NCBI GenBank assembly: GCA_024102795.1
Contig: JAGFJK010000088.1
Span: 61,017 to 125,016 of the forward strand
Direction of reading: 5' to 3'
Source: Pirellulaceae bacterium
GTDB lineage: Bacteria > Planctomycetota > Planctomycetia > Pirellulales > Pirellulaceae
Length of the DNA: 64,000 nucleotides
The notes under the pieces are model-generated. The model ran no database searches. It had not been told where the DNA came from and saw only the letters and a list, made by a program, of their open reading frames with translations. Both the position numbers and the translations under genes were made by a program. Numbering within the stretch: the first letter of the stretch is position 1; each line of letters begins with the position of its first letter. Shown here in pieces: positions 1-9,728 of this stretch.

Positions 1-447
1 TAGCGCGGCGGGGTCGTGAAAGTACCGATCCAGGTAGATTTCCGTGAAGAGCAGCGCCAGGTACTGAAAATACTTCCAGACGATCGGTTCTTCGCCGCGG
101 GTGATCCGCCGCTCGTTCAGCCGCAACGTATGCCGCACGATGTTCTGGTCGTATTCCAGCAGCAATTCGGTCGGCAACTCGGTCAGGTTGAAAAGCTGCG
201 ACGTGAGGGCATGGTGGAGGCGGTGGACGTTGTTTTCGTCCAGCCCCTCCAGCGCCTCGTTCTTGAGGTGCTCCGCCAACTTCTCGAGCCGGTCCACGTT
301 GAATAACGATAACATCCACTGGTTGAGCACCAGTTTGTAAGGAAACGGGATCTGCGGCCGGTTGTTGGCGCGGCGGCGGGGTGCGGCGGCGGACGTGGCT
401 CCGCTCGCCGCTGCGGCCGTCGTGCGACGGATGCCTTTCTTGGCCAT
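1..447 (-). CDS. N-terminal fragment of a large defence-operon protein, probable helicase (cut by window edge)
   Basis: The frame is open from an ATG at 447 to the window edge, giving the first 149 residues without a stop. The ATG overlaps the stop of the methyltransferase gene as TAATG, so translation is probably coupled. After a basic Ala/Arg-rich leader (residues 1-30), residues 30-149 form an amphipathic helical region with motifs such as [16 protein letters not shown] and [21 protein letters not shown] recall this N-terminus from large DEAD/DEAH-type helicases encoded after such methyltransferases, but no helicase motif falls inside the window. The helicase assignment is therefore inference from context and family resemblance. 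It is the third or later gene of the HTH-SNF2-methyltransferase operon. Confidence 0.6.
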   Translation of the reverse strand, partial: MAKKGIRRTTAAAASGATSAAAPRRRANNRPQIPFPYKLVLNQWMLSLFNVDRLEKLAEHLKNEALEGLDENNVHRLHHALTSQLFNLTELPTELLLEYDQNIVRHTLRLNERRITRGEEPIVWKYFQYLALLFTEIYLDRYFHDPAAL

Positions 448-3400
448 TAGACACCCTCCGTGTCGAACATCAGCCGATGAAAGTCTTCTTCGATCAGTCG
501 AACTTTCCAGGTGTCGTCGGGGGCACGGAGGTTTTCCAGGTTGTTTGTGCCGTTAACGTAGATCAGATCGTACTCGAAGTCCTGAGTGCTGATCTTCAGC
601 TTGTCTTTCATCCACACGTCGAGCACCAGGTTGTCTTGCTCCACATCGTCGGTGAGCTTGCGCCAGACGATGAGCGTCTTGCGGCCATCGGGCGTCAAGC
701 CTTCCACGCGGCGGAACCACCAGCGACCCTTGAGGTCAAGCTTGAGGCGTCCCTTGAGTTGCAACCGCTTCTCTGCATCCCGCTCGAACTCGGCGGTGAA
801 CGTCTGCGGCGCGGCGATGTGCTGGACGATGAGGCCGATCAGCCAGTTAAAAGTCTCCAGCAGGTCGACATTCACTTCGCGGCTCTCGTCGGAACCGGGC
901 CGTTTAACCTTCAGGCGGTAAGCGGTTGGGTCGGCAAAGGCCTGCACGTTAAGTAGCGACTGGCTGCCGCTCGTTTCAACGTTGAGCATGTAGCGGAGCA
1001 GGTACTGTTCTTTGAGGCCGTCGGCTCGTTGCGCCTCGGGTGTATCGAGCAACAACTGTTGCGCTGCCGTGCGGCGTGGCGACACAAGATTGTTCAAGGC
1101 ATCCTCGTATGACTCTAGACGAATCACTTTCATACAGTGGCTCACTCCTTGACGAGAAATCGGCTTGCCAGCCTTCCAGTCAGGAGAATACACCGCTTTG
1201 AGCACTCTTGGCTTTAGAACTCGGTCAAAGTACTCCGCCATTTCGACGAGAATATACTTCCGACTCCCACGGTCACTCCGGTTGAGTCTAATGATCGCAT
1301 GTGCGGTGCTTCCCGAACCACCGAAACAATCCACTATCACGCTGTCTTTCTTGGCCGCATGGAGAACAAAGCGGGAAACGAAATCCGCGTGCTTGGGAGC
1401 GAGAAACAGACCGGATTGGCCGAACATTGCTGATGTTTGTTTTTCGCCATCTGAGTAGTCGCTAAAGACACTTTTACCGACATTCGTCTCGACTTCATGA
1501 AGCATGCGTTTGAGACGTGGAACCTTTGTTTCATCAGGGCCCCATGCAATCCGACCATCGCGCTCCAGGGAAACAAAGCTACGACGGTCGGGCGAGTCTT
1601 CGTCATCATCGAATGCAAATTTCCAGCCGCTCTTCGGATGTGGGGATTGGCGGTGCGTTACCGGATGAGTTGGCCGGTAGAAGCGATAGTTCTTGTGATT
1701 GGGATCTCTAGTACTTGCTGCCTGCTTTGCTGCGGGCATGGATGCGTCACCCTCTTGCCATATCCAAATCTGTGCCTGCGATTCCCTCGCTTGCTCTTCA
1801 GGAATCAGCCTTCCCTCGGCGCGGTACTCGGCGTGGCAGTAGTTGTACAAACCTTTCCAGGGATCGTTTCCTTTCTCGTCCTCCCATTCGAGGCCATCAG
1901 CCTCCAGCGCCTCGCGAAACTCAACTCGATGTTGCTCATAAAGCTTCCGAAGTTCGTCCTCGACGTGCGATATCGGAGGAAACGTAGGATTGAGGCGCGC
2001 GACCAATTCCATTACCTCTTCGTAACCCGGTTTTGGTTCGCGAAACATATTGCGATCCTGCTCGGCAGTTGGGCGATGCTTTGCATAGACCAGCACATAT
2101 TCGTGATTCGTCGAATAATTGGGCGCTTGACTATTGTTCGTGTTCATGGCCCAGATTAGCTCTTCGATGCGATTGTCAACGCCGAAGATGTCGTCAAGAA
2201 TGTGTTCTAGGACCGTCCTTTCCGTCTTGTCGATGCTGACGAAAATAGCGCCGTCCTTGCTGAGTAAGTGCGATAGACCTTTAATGCGGTCGAGCATCAT
2301 CGCTGCGAACGATGAGTGTTTGTAGTCATTCTTGTACGGAATGGCACTGCTAGACGTGTTATACGGCGGATCGATATATACGCACTTGACCTGACCTCGC
2401 CACCTCGCATGCAGCGCAAGTAGAGCTTGAAAATTGTCGCCATGAATGAGCATGCCGTCGACGTTGGAGTCGCTCACGTTGATCGTGTCGAGCAATCGTG
2501 AAAGGAACCCAAAGTCAAAGAATCGGGTGTCAATCGGTAGGGCGGTATTCGCCTTTAGAAATTCAACCGTGAGCGGAACAGAGTAAGTGTCGATCTCATT
2601 GATTGCGAATAGCCGTGCCCATTCGTCGCGCTGCGCGCCGTTGGCGGCAATTTCCGAATAGAACTCCTCCGGGATTCGGTCGAGCGTTATACAGTACTGC
2701 GTCTCGACGACGAACTTCCGTTTCAGCCAGAGCTTTTTCTGAAAGTTTTCGAGCTGGGCCAGAAAATCGATGAGTTTGCCAGCGATGCGGCGGATAACCT
2801 TGATCTTCGAGAGGTACTGCTCAACCCGCGGGGCCGTCTCGTTCTCCACGTCGTCGAGGTGCATCACCTCGTTTTTGATGTAGAAGTCGAGCTCCCGCCG
2901 CAAAAACGCCCCGAGATCTTTGTGGATGAAGTAGTCGAACGTGTTGCGGGCGACGTAGCGATTCAAGTGCGCGCGAAGCCGCGAATAATCGGCCCGCTCG
3001 CCATCGGCCTTAACGTGCGGTTGGTTCAGTTCCGCGATCCAGGCCGCGAGTGCCGCGTCGCCAACCTCCAGCAAACGTTTCTCAGCGACCGCTGTGAGTT
3101 CCTTCTGGGCGGGGGGCTTGGATTTCCCTTCGCGCACGTCGTCGGGCCAGTCGGTGATCGTTGCCGGCCGATACTCGAAGCGAATGACCAGTTCCTGGCC
3201 CTGTTCGCTTGCTTCTTCGGCGATGAAATCCCGCGCCGCAAGGATGAAGACCCGATCCTTTCCTTCCGCCGCCTTGGCGTTGCCATGCTCCCCCTCGGAG
3301 GCATCGGCCAAGCGAAAATGAACTCGCATCGGCTTGGCATCGTCATCGGGCCGCAAGCGAAAAGCGTAGTCGCGAAGATACTCGCTGGTCTTGATGTAGT

Positions 3401-3869
3401 ACTGGTCAGCATTGGCCCAGTGGAGCTTTACCTCCTCGCCTTCGTAAGGGATGGCGTAAACGCCCGGCTTGTAAACGCGTTTGGAGAGGAAGTCCCCTTC
3501 GGAGTAGTAGCGGCGGAAAAAGCCGAACAGATGGTCATAGACCTCGGATTCGAGCGCGGCAATATCGACTGCGTCGTCCTTAAGTCGCTCTTCCAATTCC
3601 TTGACCTTGGGCGACTGCGCGGGGTCCATTCCAGCCCGCTCAATATTCGCTCGAAGTTCTGCTAGTGCCTTCTCAATCTCAGACTTGTCGGCCGACTTGT
3701 ACTTGCCGAACTCCGCTCTCACCTGCGGCAGCAGATCGCGGTCGAGGAACTGTGTTACCTCCGCCGCCTTGACGTGCATGATGCGGTACAGGCCGAAGTC
3801 CAGGTCAGGCTGGTCGAGTTGGAACAGTTCCAGCAGCAGGGATTTCAGCTTCTCAAACTTCTGGCTCAT
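447..3869 (-). CDS. Site-specific DNA-methyltransferase (beta-class N6-adenine type, type III Mod-like)
   Basis: This 1140-residue protein has a long N-terminal region of about 470 residues and then an amino-methyltransferase core. The catalytic motif DPPYNT lies near residue 500 and the SAM-binding motif DCFGGSGST near residue 848. That order, catalytic before SAM-binding, marks the beta class used by type III Mod subunits. It is much longer than a standalone Mod (about 600 residues), so the N-terminus probably handles recognition or partner contacts. It probably methylates adenine in host DNA to mark it as self. It sits between the SNF2 helicase gene (44 bp upstream) and another large gene (TAATG overlap downstream), forming one operon. 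The target sequence cannot be read from the protein. Confidence 0.88.
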   Translation of the reverse strand: MSQKFEKLKSLLLELFQLDQPDLDFGLYRIMHVKAAEVTQFLDRDLLPQVRAEFGKYKSADKSEIEKALAELRANIERAGMDPAQSPKVKELEERLKDDAVDIAALESEVYDHLFGFFRRYYSEGDFLSKRVYKPGVYAIPYEGEEVKLHWANADQYYIKTSEYLRDYAFRLRPDDDAKPMRVHFRLADASEGEHGNAKAAEGKDRVFILAARDFIAEEASEQGQELVIRFEYRPATITDWPDDVREGKSKPPAQKELTAVAEKRLLEVGDAALAAWIAELNQPHVKADGERADYSRLRAHLNRYVARNTFDYFIHKDLGAFLRRELDFYIKNEVMHLDDVENETAPRVEQYLSKIKVIRRIAGKLIDFLAQLENFQKKLWLKRKFVVETQYCITLDRIPEEFYSEIAANGAQRDEWARLFAINEIDTYSVPLTVEFLKANTALPIDTRFFDFGFLSRLLDTINVSDSNVDGMLIHGDNFQALLALHARWRGQVKCVYIDPPYNTSSSAIPYKNDYKHSSFAAMMLDRIKGLSHLLSKDGAIFVSIDKTERTVLEHILDDIFGVDNRIEELIWAMNTNNSQAPNYSTNHEYVLVYAKHRPTAEQDRNMFREPKPGYEEVMELVARLNPTFPPISHVEDELRKLYEQHRVEFREALEADGLEWEDEKGNDPWKGLYNYCHAEYRAEGRLIPEEQARESQAQIWIWQEGDASMPAAKQAASTRDPNHKNYRFYRPTHPVTHRQSPHPKSGWKFAFDDDEDSPDRRSFVSLERDGRIAWGPDETKVPRLKRMLHEVETNVGKSVFSDYSDGEKQTSAMFGQSGLFLAPKHADFVSRFVLHAAKKDSVIVDCFGGSGSTAHAIIRLNRSDRGSRKYILVEMAEYFDRVLKPRVLKAVYSPDWKAGKPISRQGVSHCMKVIRLESYEDALNNLVSPRRTAAQQLLLDTPEAQRADGLKEQYLLRYMLNVETSGSQSLLNVQAFADPTAYRLKVKRPGSDESREVNVDLLETFNWLIGLIVQHIAAPQTFTAEFERDAEKRLQLKGRLKLDLKGRWWFRRVEGLTPDGRKTLIVWRKLTDDVEQDNLVLDVWMKDKLKISTQDFEYDLIYVNGTNNLENLRAPDDTWKVRLIEEDFHRLMFDTEGV

Positions 3870-3913
3870 CTTCCGTCGTTCCTTCGATGCTCAAGTCGTC
3901 TGGCCGCCGTCAA

Positions 3914-6796
3914 CTACCGGACGATCCAGCGGATGGTAAATAAAGTCTCGGAATCAGTTCGCTGGGCCAGGCGTTTCTCAAGCGAGCCGATCAGGTTATC
4001 GCGCTTCTCGATGATTTCGTCCTCGACCTTAAAGATGTCCTGCCGCTGGCGGCGTTTGACCTTCTCCAGCTTCTGAATCTCTTCTTGAACACGGTGCTGC
4101 TCGGCAAGCGTGGCGGCCTGGCGGGCCTCGCGTTCCAGGACCTTGATCTTCTCCTTGGTGTCGCGGAGGGCCTTCTCGGCAGCCAACACCATGTCGTCGG
4201 CCCAGCGTTCCAGCTTTTCGCGGGCCTCCTGAAAGTGCCGGTTGTTGGCCTCCAGCGATCGGCTGACCGAGGCCTGGGAGTGGCGACCGGACTCCGCTGC
4301 AAGTCGCTCGGCAACTGCGGGCGGAATTTCGGATTGGCCTTCGAGTCGGCCCGCACACTGAAATAACTTCTCCATCGATTCCTGGTCGAGCGAATCTCCC
4401 TCGTCGTCAAAGCCGGAAAACAGCAGGTATTCCTCCGTTTCATAGGTTTCGATCACTTGCCGCGAGAGCGTGAGGTAGCCGCTCTTGCCGCGCAGCGCCT
4501 CGATCACCAAGAGGCGCGTGGGATGGCCCGAAACGTCGAATACGATGCTGGCCGCGGGCGTCGGAACTGTTTTGGCCCGGTCGACCACGTGCTCGCCCAG
4601 CGGGTGCGACAGCCGGTAGAGGAACTCGCCCCGGTCGTCGGCGTCGCCGTCAATGCTGGGATGCGACTTGGAGATCAGATGGTAGCGGCCGGCGTGGACG
4701 CTGGGCAGGGGCGGCCGTTCGAGAAGGAACGCGAGCGCTTCATCGTCGAACTGAGCGCTCCCGTCCAAGATGAATCGGGTGACCGCCCAAAAACGACGGC
4801 TGACGCGGTCGAGCTGCGCCTTGGTATCGGCCAGCTTCAAGCGGAGACGTTCATGCACGTCCTCGTCGAAATGTTCGAACAGCGTGCGGCGGGTATCGTC
4901 CAGGCGGGTGCGAATCTGCTCGTCCATCTCCTCCTGGAGCATACGGAACGCGGCGTCGATTTCGTCGGGAGTGCGGCACTGCTGATAGATGGCGAGAATG
5001 CGCTTCTCGAAATCAACGCCGGATTCGATGGAACCGAGCACTTCGTCGGACGCGCCGAACACTCCGTCGAACAGTTTGAACTTTTCGGACAGCAGTTCCA
5101 GCACCCGCTGGTCGGCCGCGTTCCGCTCGTTGAGGAAGTTGATGACGACGACATCGTGTTTCTGGCCGTAGCGATGGCAGCGGCCGATGCGCTGCTCGAT
5201 GCGTTGGGGGTTCCAGGGGAGATCGTAGTTCACCACGAGCGAGCAGAATTGCAGGTTGACACCCTCCGCCGCCGCCTCGGTCGCCAGCAGGATGGTCGCA
5301 TGGTCGCGGAAGTGTTCGATCAGCGCCGTGCGCACATCGACAGCCCTAGAGCCGGACGCCCGACCACTTTCGCGGTTCGCTTCGGCCCAGCGCTCGTAGA
5401 TGGCGGTCGCTTCGGGACCGCCGTTGGTGCCGTTAAATAGGACGATCTGCCCTTGGTAACCGTGTGATTCCAGGAAGGTCTTGAGATGTTCCTGCGTGCG
5501 ACGCGACTCGGTAAAGATCAGCGCTTTGCGCGCCGCACCCGTGGCCGCCAGCGTCTCGAAGCCCAATTCCAGAGCTTTGAGCAGGGTCCGCGTCTTGGTG
5601 TCAACGCCGATGGAGTAGGCCCAGTCGGCGAGCCGCTTGAGAACGTCGATTTCCTCACGTAGCCGCTGTCTGTCGACGGCGGCCGGCGGTCCTTCGTCGT
5701 CGGCGTCTTCTTCTTCGGCGAGGATTTCGTCGAGAAGTTCATCCTCAATCTCTTCCCCCTCGATCAATTGCTCGGTCAGTTTCGGGTCGTTTCCCACCTG
5801 CTCGTCGCGCAGCGTTTCGAGGCGGGCACGGAGCGTGTCGAGAGTGGCGGCGATGGCTTGCGACGATGAGGCCAGCAGCTTGCGCAGAATTAATGCCGTA
5901 AGATGCCGCTGCCGCTGGGGAAGGGCGTAGCTGTTCTCGCGTTGCAGGAACGCAGAGACTGCTTCGTACAACGCATGTTCGTCGTCGGTTGGGCGAAATG
6001 GCCGCGTGATGGGACGGCGCTTCGTATAGCGAATGTATTCGGTGACTTGATTCCGCAGCGTCCGCTTGCAAAACGTTGCGAGCCGCTGGCGCAGGGCGTC
6101 GAGACTGCTGCCGGCGCTGGCGTACTGGGCCCGGAATGAATTCACGTCGCCAAACAAGTGCTCGTCGATGAGCGTCGATAGACCATACAGTTCGAGCAGG
6201 GAGTTCTGCAGCGGCGTCGCGGTGAGTAGCAACTTGCGGCAGTCTTCGGTAGCCCAGCGAATCCCCTGGCCGACCTTATTGCTCGGGCGATAGGCATTGC
6301 GAAGCTTGTGGGCCTCGTCGATGACGACCAAATCCCAGGCAATGGTTTTCAGATCGTCACGAATCTTATTCGCGTAGTTGAACGACATCACGAGCACGGC
6401 CTTGGTCGCCAGCGGCGAACGCCCTGAACGTTGTGCGTCACGGTAGGCCTTGGCGTCGAGCACGATGGCGGGCAAATGGAATTTTTCGGAAAGCTCCAAC
6501 GCCCACTGTTTGCGGATCGATGCCGGGCACAGCACCAGTAAACGTCGCTTCCGCTCCGCCCAAAACTGGCAAAGCACAATGCCGGCCTCAATGGTCTTGC
6601 CGAGGCCCACCTCGTCCGCCAGCACAACGCCTTTGGAGAGCGGCGACTGGAGCGCGAACAGCGCCGCCTCGATCTGGTGCGGATTGAGATCGACCGCCGC
6701 ATCGAAAAGCGACATCGACAAACGATCCAGACCGGCGGAACCGCGCCGGGTCAGGTCGTGGGCGAAGTACTTTGCGTGATGGGCGGTTAATTGCAT
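3914..6796 (-). CDS. SNF2/HepA-type DEAD-like helicase of a DNA-modification defence operon
   Basis: This is a 960-residue superfamily 2 ATPase. The Walker A segment ADEVGLGKTIEAG lies near residue 60, the DEAH box VVIDEAHKLRN near residue 160, and LLTATPLQNS shortly after. The C-terminal RecA lobe has the motif VI region RIEQRIGRCHRYGQ near residue 545. The last 170 residues contain charged coiled-coil sequence. The layout matches HepA/RapA-like SNF2 enzymes found beside restriction or modification genes, where they translocate on DNA. The start at 6796 lies 33 bp after the HTH gene, and 44 bp separate its stop from the methyltransferase. The likely role is the DNA-sensing or translocating motor of the defence module; no nuclease domain was recognised in it. 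Confidence 0.88.
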   Translation of the reverse strand: MQLTAHHAKYFAHDLTRRGSAGLDRLSMSLFDAAVDLNPHQIEAALFALQSPLSKGVVLADEVGLGKTIEAGIVLCQFWAERKRRLLVLCPASIRKQWALELSEKFHLPAIVLDAKAYRDAQRSGRSPLATKAVLVMSFNYANKIRDDLKTIAWDLVVIDEAHKLRNAYRPSNKVGQGIRWATEDCRKLLLTATPLQNSLLELYGLSTLIDEHLFGDVNSFRAQYASAGSSLDALRQRLATFCKRTLRNQVTEYIRYTKRRPITRPFRPTDDEHALYEAVSAFLQRENSYALPQRQRHLTALILRKLLASSSQAIAATLDTLRARLETLRDEQVGNDPKLTEQLIEGEEIEDELLDEILAEEEDADDEGPPAAVDRQRLREEIDVLKRLADWAYSIGVDTKTRTLLKALELGFETLAATGAARKALIFTESRRTQEHLKTFLESHGYQGQIVLFNGTNGGPEATAIYERWAEANRESGRASGSRAVDVRTALIEHFRDHATILLATEAAAEGVNLQFCSLVVNYDLPWNPQRIEQRIGRCHRYGQKHDVVVINFLNERNAADQRVLELLSEKFKLFDGVFGASDEVLGSIESGVDFEKRILAIYQQCRTPDEIDAAFRMLQEEMDEQIRTRLDDTRRTLFEHFDEDVHERLRLKLADTKAQLDRVSRRFWAVTRFILDGSAQFDDEALAFLLERPPLPSVHAGRYHLISKSHPSIDGDADDRGEFLYRLSHPLGEHVVDRAKTVPTPAASIVFDVSGHPTRLLVIEALRGKSGYLTLSRQVIETYETEEYLLFSGFDDEGDSLDQESMEKLFQCAGRLEGQSEIPPAVAERLAAESGRHSQASVSRSLEANNRHFQEAREKLERWADDMVLAAEKALRDTKEKIKVLEREARQAATLAEQHRVQEEIQKLEKVKRRQRQDIFKVEDEIIEKRDNLIGSLEKRLAQRTDSETLFTIRWIVR

Positions 6797-6829
6797 CGAA
6801 TGGCGGAATGTGGATGTTTGTATCTTCTG

Positions 6830-7045
6830 CTAACGCGGTTTAAGGCTGCGAGGCGATGTTACGGGCTCGGCTGCCTTACGCAGAAAGGCCTCCAAATCCG
6901 CACGCCGAAAGAGTCGATATCCATTCGCCGGATTGCGATGCATCGGAATCTTCCCTGCTTCCGCCCAGGTTCGAATCGTGCCCTGCGACACTCCCAAGAT
7001 CTGCGCGGCTTCAGCAACTTTGACGTACTCGCTCAACTTGGTCAT
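6830..7045 (-). CDS. Small MerR/excisionase-type helix-turn-helix protein
   Basis: This 71-residue protein is almost entirely one winged HTH of the excisionase/MerR (HTH_17) type: VAEAAQILGVSQGTIRTWAE followed by a wing with NGYRLFRRADLEAFL. I chose the ATG at 7045 because the domain begins a few residues later and a GGTGGG purine stretch lies upstream; the frame is open further upstream but adds only an atypical leader. It is the first gene of the operon that continues into the SNF2 helicase, so it most likely represses or controls that module. A role as a recombination directionality factor for the nearby serine recombinase is possible, but it lies about 27 kb away in the prophage map. Confidence 0.75.
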   Translation of the reverse strand: MTKLSEYVKVAEAAQILGVSQGTIRTWAEAGKIPMHRNPANGYRLFRRADLEAFLRKAAEPVTSPRSLKPR

Positions 7046-7169
7046 CGAAAGCCCACCTGGTCGGGGGTGAAACTGCAGATTGCCCGGCACAAGCCTATCA
7101 AAGTCTACAGGCGCGTGCTAGCAACCCTTCTGATGGAAGGGGGATGGAAGGATGGGCGGCGAGCGAAGC

Positions 7170-7895
7170 TTATCGGGCGGTCGCCAAGGAGAATGTCGCC
7201 GAACCGCCGTTGGTTGCCACCCACGGCGTCCGGTGATTCGTTCGATACCACTCGGGCGTGCGGCCGTTCTCGCCGAGGTCGTAGCCGATGTTTTGGATAC
7301 GACTGAGCGTGGGGAAGACCTCGCGGCGGGTGCGGCGGTAGTGCTGTTTGAACTGGCAGGTGAAGCACTTTTTGTTGCGGGTACACCAGTTGGCGATCAG
7401 CCAAACTAGGCGGCGGCGGTCCACGGCCCAGCCCCACGGCGACCAGATCGGGCGGGTTTGGCAGGAGTGGCTTTGCTCAGGTCGGGGCTCCGACTTCGGT
7501 TTGTTGTAGCCCGACGCCAACAGGATCTGGTGCCCGTCCGTCGATTTCACGTCGGGAATCAGGAGGTCGCGAACCGCCCAGTCGAAATACCGCAGGGCGT
7601 CGGGGCTGGGCACCGTGTCGTCCTCTAAGTGGACGATCACGTCTGCGCGAACCTGGAACGCGCGGAACAGTGCGTCGTGCGTGTTCTTGTTCAGGCCAAG
7701 CCGGTTGCGATTGACCAGCAACCGCGACTCGCAGGCGCTGAAGTCGCGGAATGCCCCGATCACGTCCTCGTACCCCGGTTCGACATTGGGCAGCAGAATC
7801 CAGTCGGCGATGCCGTCGCACTTCGCGAGCGCATTGAGCACCTCACGGGTGTAGGCTGGCCGGCGATAGGCGGTCATGGTGATCACGCGGAGCAT
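7170..7895 (-). CDS. Glycosyltransferase, GT-A fold (family 2-like)
   Basis: This 241-residue protein begins with MLRVITMTAYRRPAYTREVL, the first strand and nucleotide-binding loop of GT-A glycosyltransferases. A metal-binding acidic motif, VIVHLEDDTVPSPD, lies near residue 92. It should transfer a sugar from a nucleotide-sugar donor; donor and acceptor cannot be read from sequence. A cluster of Cys residues (CTRNKKCFTCQ, near residue 170) is unusual and could bind a metal. No membrane segment or signal is seen, so it should act in the cytoplasm. It is the last gene of a six-gene transferase cassette that directly follows the serine-rich tail protein gene; 3 bp separate it from the gene upstream. 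Confidence 0.75.
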   Translation of the reverse strand: MLRVITMTAYRRPAYTREVLNALAKCDGIADWILLPNVEPGYEDVIGAFRDFSACESRLLVNRNRLGLNKNTHDALFRAFQVRADVIVHLEDDTVPSPDALRYFDWAVRDLLIPDVKSTDGHQILLASGYNKPKSEPRPEQSHSCQTRPIWSPWGWAVDRRRLVWLIANWCTRNKKCFTCQFKQHYRRTRREVFPTLSRIQNIGYDLGENGRTPEWYRTNHRTPWVATNGGSATFSLATAR

Positions 7896-7898
7896 GGA

Positions 7899-8396
7899 TT
7901 ACCTCACCAAGAGAGTTTGGCGGCCACTTGAGACGATCTGAAATCCATCGCCTAACGCCGCGGGAACGACGAACTCGGCCTTGCCAAATCGGGGCACATC
8001 GGTGTCATCGATCAGTAAAACGGATCGAGGGTTCATCGTCGCGGCTCGATACGCCTCGAAGTGCCACTGCCGGCCGCCATCGCGATCGGGATGCGGGCCA
8101 TCGAGATACAGCAAGTCGATTCCGAATGGGAATGTACGTAGAAAAGCGATGGCGTCGGCCAGCACGCACATCACGGTGGGACGGTCCGCCGTCAGCACGC
8201 GCGTGAGATTCACCGCCTTGGGATCGTTGTCTACCGACCACACTGTGGCGTCGTGCGGCCAGTGCAAGGTGCTATGCCCATCCGTCGCCTGCCCGTCGCG
8301 GTTTCGGATCGCACCGACCTCAACGATCAACTGCCCGCTGCGTTCGCGGAAGGCACGGATCGCTTCGTCGAACAGGAATTCACCATTGCGAGTCAT
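7899..8396 (-). CDS. Class I SAM-dependent methyltransferase (small-molecule or sugar type)
   Basis: This is a 165-residue single-domain protein. QLIVEVGAIRN near residue 24 is a motif I-like strand and loop, TVWSVDNDPKAVNL near residue 50 supplies the acidic SAM-ribose contact, and DLLYLDGPHPDRDGG near residue 95 resembles the metal or substrate site of Methyltransf_24-type O-methyltransferases. SVLLIDDTDV follows. Its ATG overlaps the stop of the FkbM-type gene (ATGA). In this glycosyltransferase cassette the likely substrate is a sugar hydroxyl on the glycan being built. That substrate is inferred from position only. Confidence 0.7.
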   Translation of the reverse strand: MTRNGEFLFDEAIRAFRERSGQLIVEVGAIRNRDGQATDGHSTLHWPHDATVWSVDNDPKAVNLTRVLTADRPTVMCVLADAIAFLRTFPFGIDLLYLDGPHPDRDGGRQWHFEAYRAATMNPRSVLLIDDTDVPRFGKAEFVVPAALGDGFQIVSSGRQTLLVR

Positions 8397-9010
8397 GGTT
8401 CGTCCTTGTGGATGTAAATGACGTCCTGGTGCGTCGCGTGGCGGTTGTATTCGGAGGCGCGCTTGTAGCCGCTTTCTCGGAGGAAGGCGTCAAGTTCGCC
8501 TGGGTCGCACCAGCCTTCCGTGGGCCGATGACCGTCGCGACGCTCTTCGAGATTGATCCACCTGACCCGCCCCGACGCCAAAAGGCGCGGTCCACTGCGA
8601 AACGCTGCGAGTTCGCTACCCTCGATGTCGATCCAAAGCAAAATGCGGTCGGGCTGGCCCATCTGCTCGTCGAAACGGTCGAGCGTCCAGACCTTCACTT
8701 CGCACGTCTTGTTGGCATACGCCACCGGGAACAGGCTGCAACACTTCAAATCGTGCGTCGGCACATGGAGTGTCGCGGTGCCCTCGACCTCACCGATCGC
8801 GACCTGGGCCAGTGGGCCGGGAAACTTCTCCTTGAGCAGCTTGGCATGCTGGTCGGGATGCGGCTCGCATCCGTAGATGCGCATCGCTGGGAACTTTGCC
8901 CCAAGAAACTGCCACTCCGTCTTCGGGCCCACGCCGATGTCGTACATGGCGTCGGGCGTGCCGCGAATGAAGCGGGAGATATACGTCTCATTGAGCGCTT
9001 GAATGTTCAT
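8393..9010 (-). CDS. FkbM-family methyltransferase
   Basis: This 205-residue protein has a Rossmann core with DIGVGPKTEWQFLGAKFP near residue 22, YGCEPHPDQHAKL (acidic ribose-binding turn), and DRILLWIDIEGSELAAFRSG near residue 130. The last is the hallmark D-x-EG-x-E of FkbM O-methyltransferases. FkbM enzymes often O-methylate sugars or polyketides. The ATG at 9010 was chosen because the conserved domain begins at once and the upstream extension is low-complexity Arg/Pro/Thr sequence antisense-like to the neighbouring gene. It overlaps the preceding glycosyltransferase gene by 23 bp and the following methyltransferase by 4 bp, which supports co-expression. Confidence 0.8.
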   Translation of the reverse strand: MNIQALNETYISRFIRGTPDAMYDIGVGPKTEWQFLGAKFPAMRIYGCEPHPDQHAKLLKEKFPGPLAQVAIGEVEGTATLHVPTHDLKCCSLFPVAYANKTCEVKVWTLDRFDEQMGQPDRILLWIDIEGSELAAFRSGPRLLASGRVRWINLEERRDGHRPTEGWCDPGELDAFLRESGYKRASEYNRHATHQDVIYIHKDEP

Positions 9011-9728
9011 GTGATTCCTCCGTCTGCGCGGGCGAAGCGGCGGCGTGGAGCGCAAGCCAGTCCTGCGACCAGCGAGGCGTGATTGTGGCGGCGCGACCGG
9101 CGGCGATGCGGCCGAGCCGCTCGTAACCGTCCTTGCCCAGCGCCGAGATGTGGTGCGAATGGGCCGTGTACCAGCGATAGACGTAGCTCGGGCGTGGGTC
9201 GTGTTGGATCGGATCGGCACGGCGCAGCTTGGCGTCTTTGAACCGCCGCAGTAGTCCCTGGTCCTGGCCGCTCTGCATGAAGGGATAGCCGCAAACGCGG
9301 TCGAACGCCTCGCGTCGGAACGCCCAAGCGCCGTGGAAGAGATACTGGTTGCCCTTCCGCTCCAGTCGATTCCGCTTGTCGCTGTAGATGACGGTCGGGA
9401 TTGTGTAGTCGGCCGCGGCCAGCGCCGTGGCGGCGGCGCTCAGGTGCCAGGGGAGATAAATGTCGTCATCGTCCCACACGCAGTAGGCATCCACGTCGGC
9501 CGACACGAGCGCCGCCGAGGCGTTCCGCTTTTCTCCAAGCGTGCGAAAGCGAAGGGGCAGCGAAACGACGCGCCAGCCCTCGCCACGCTGGTTACCGTAT
9601 TGCCCGGCGTCATCGAGCACGATCAGTTCCCGCAACTCTGCCGGGTAATCCTGGCGCACGAAGCATTCGATGGCCTCGGCGAGCAGTGTTGGGCGCTTAT
9701 ACGTGCAGCAGATCGCGGCGATCTTCAT
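8988..9728 (-). CDS. Glycosyltransferase family 2
   Basis: This 246-residue GT-A enzyme starts MKIAAICCTYKRPTLLAEAI, typical of GT2. The metal-binding DDD motif appears as YCVWDDDDIYLPWHL near residue 85, and an acceptor-side region carries YPFMQSGQDQGLLRRF near residue 150. It should add a sugar from a nucleotide donor to a cytoplasmic acceptor. Its 5' end overlaps the upstream glycosyltransferase gene by 32 bp and its 3' end overlaps the FkbM gene, so it belongs to one tightly packed cassette. No transmembrane helix is visible. Confidence 0.85.
   Translation of the reverse strand: MKIAAICCTYKRPTLLAEAIECFVRQDYPAELRELIVLDDAGQYGNQRGEGWRVVSLPLRFRTLGEKRNASAALVSADVDAYCVWDDDDIYLPWHLSAAATALAAADYTIPTVIYSDKRNRLERKGNQYLFHGAWAFRREAFDRVCGYPFMQSGQDQGLLRRFKDAKLRRADPIQHDPRPSYVYRWYTAHSHHISALGKDGYERLGRIAAGRAATITPRWSQDWLALHAAASPAQTEESHEHSSAQ

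Noticed and set aside
1..7045. Naming the operon a DISARM system
   Set aside because: No DUF1998 (drmB) or PLD (drmC) gene is visible and the methyltransferase is type III Mod-like; the third gene is incomplete. A general DNA-modification defence module is the safer call.
7046..7169. A left attachment site (7-bp GTCGGGG match to the tRNA end near 7063)
   Set aside because: Seven bases in GC-rich DNA are expected by chance and the flanks do not match. The left prophage end is not identified.
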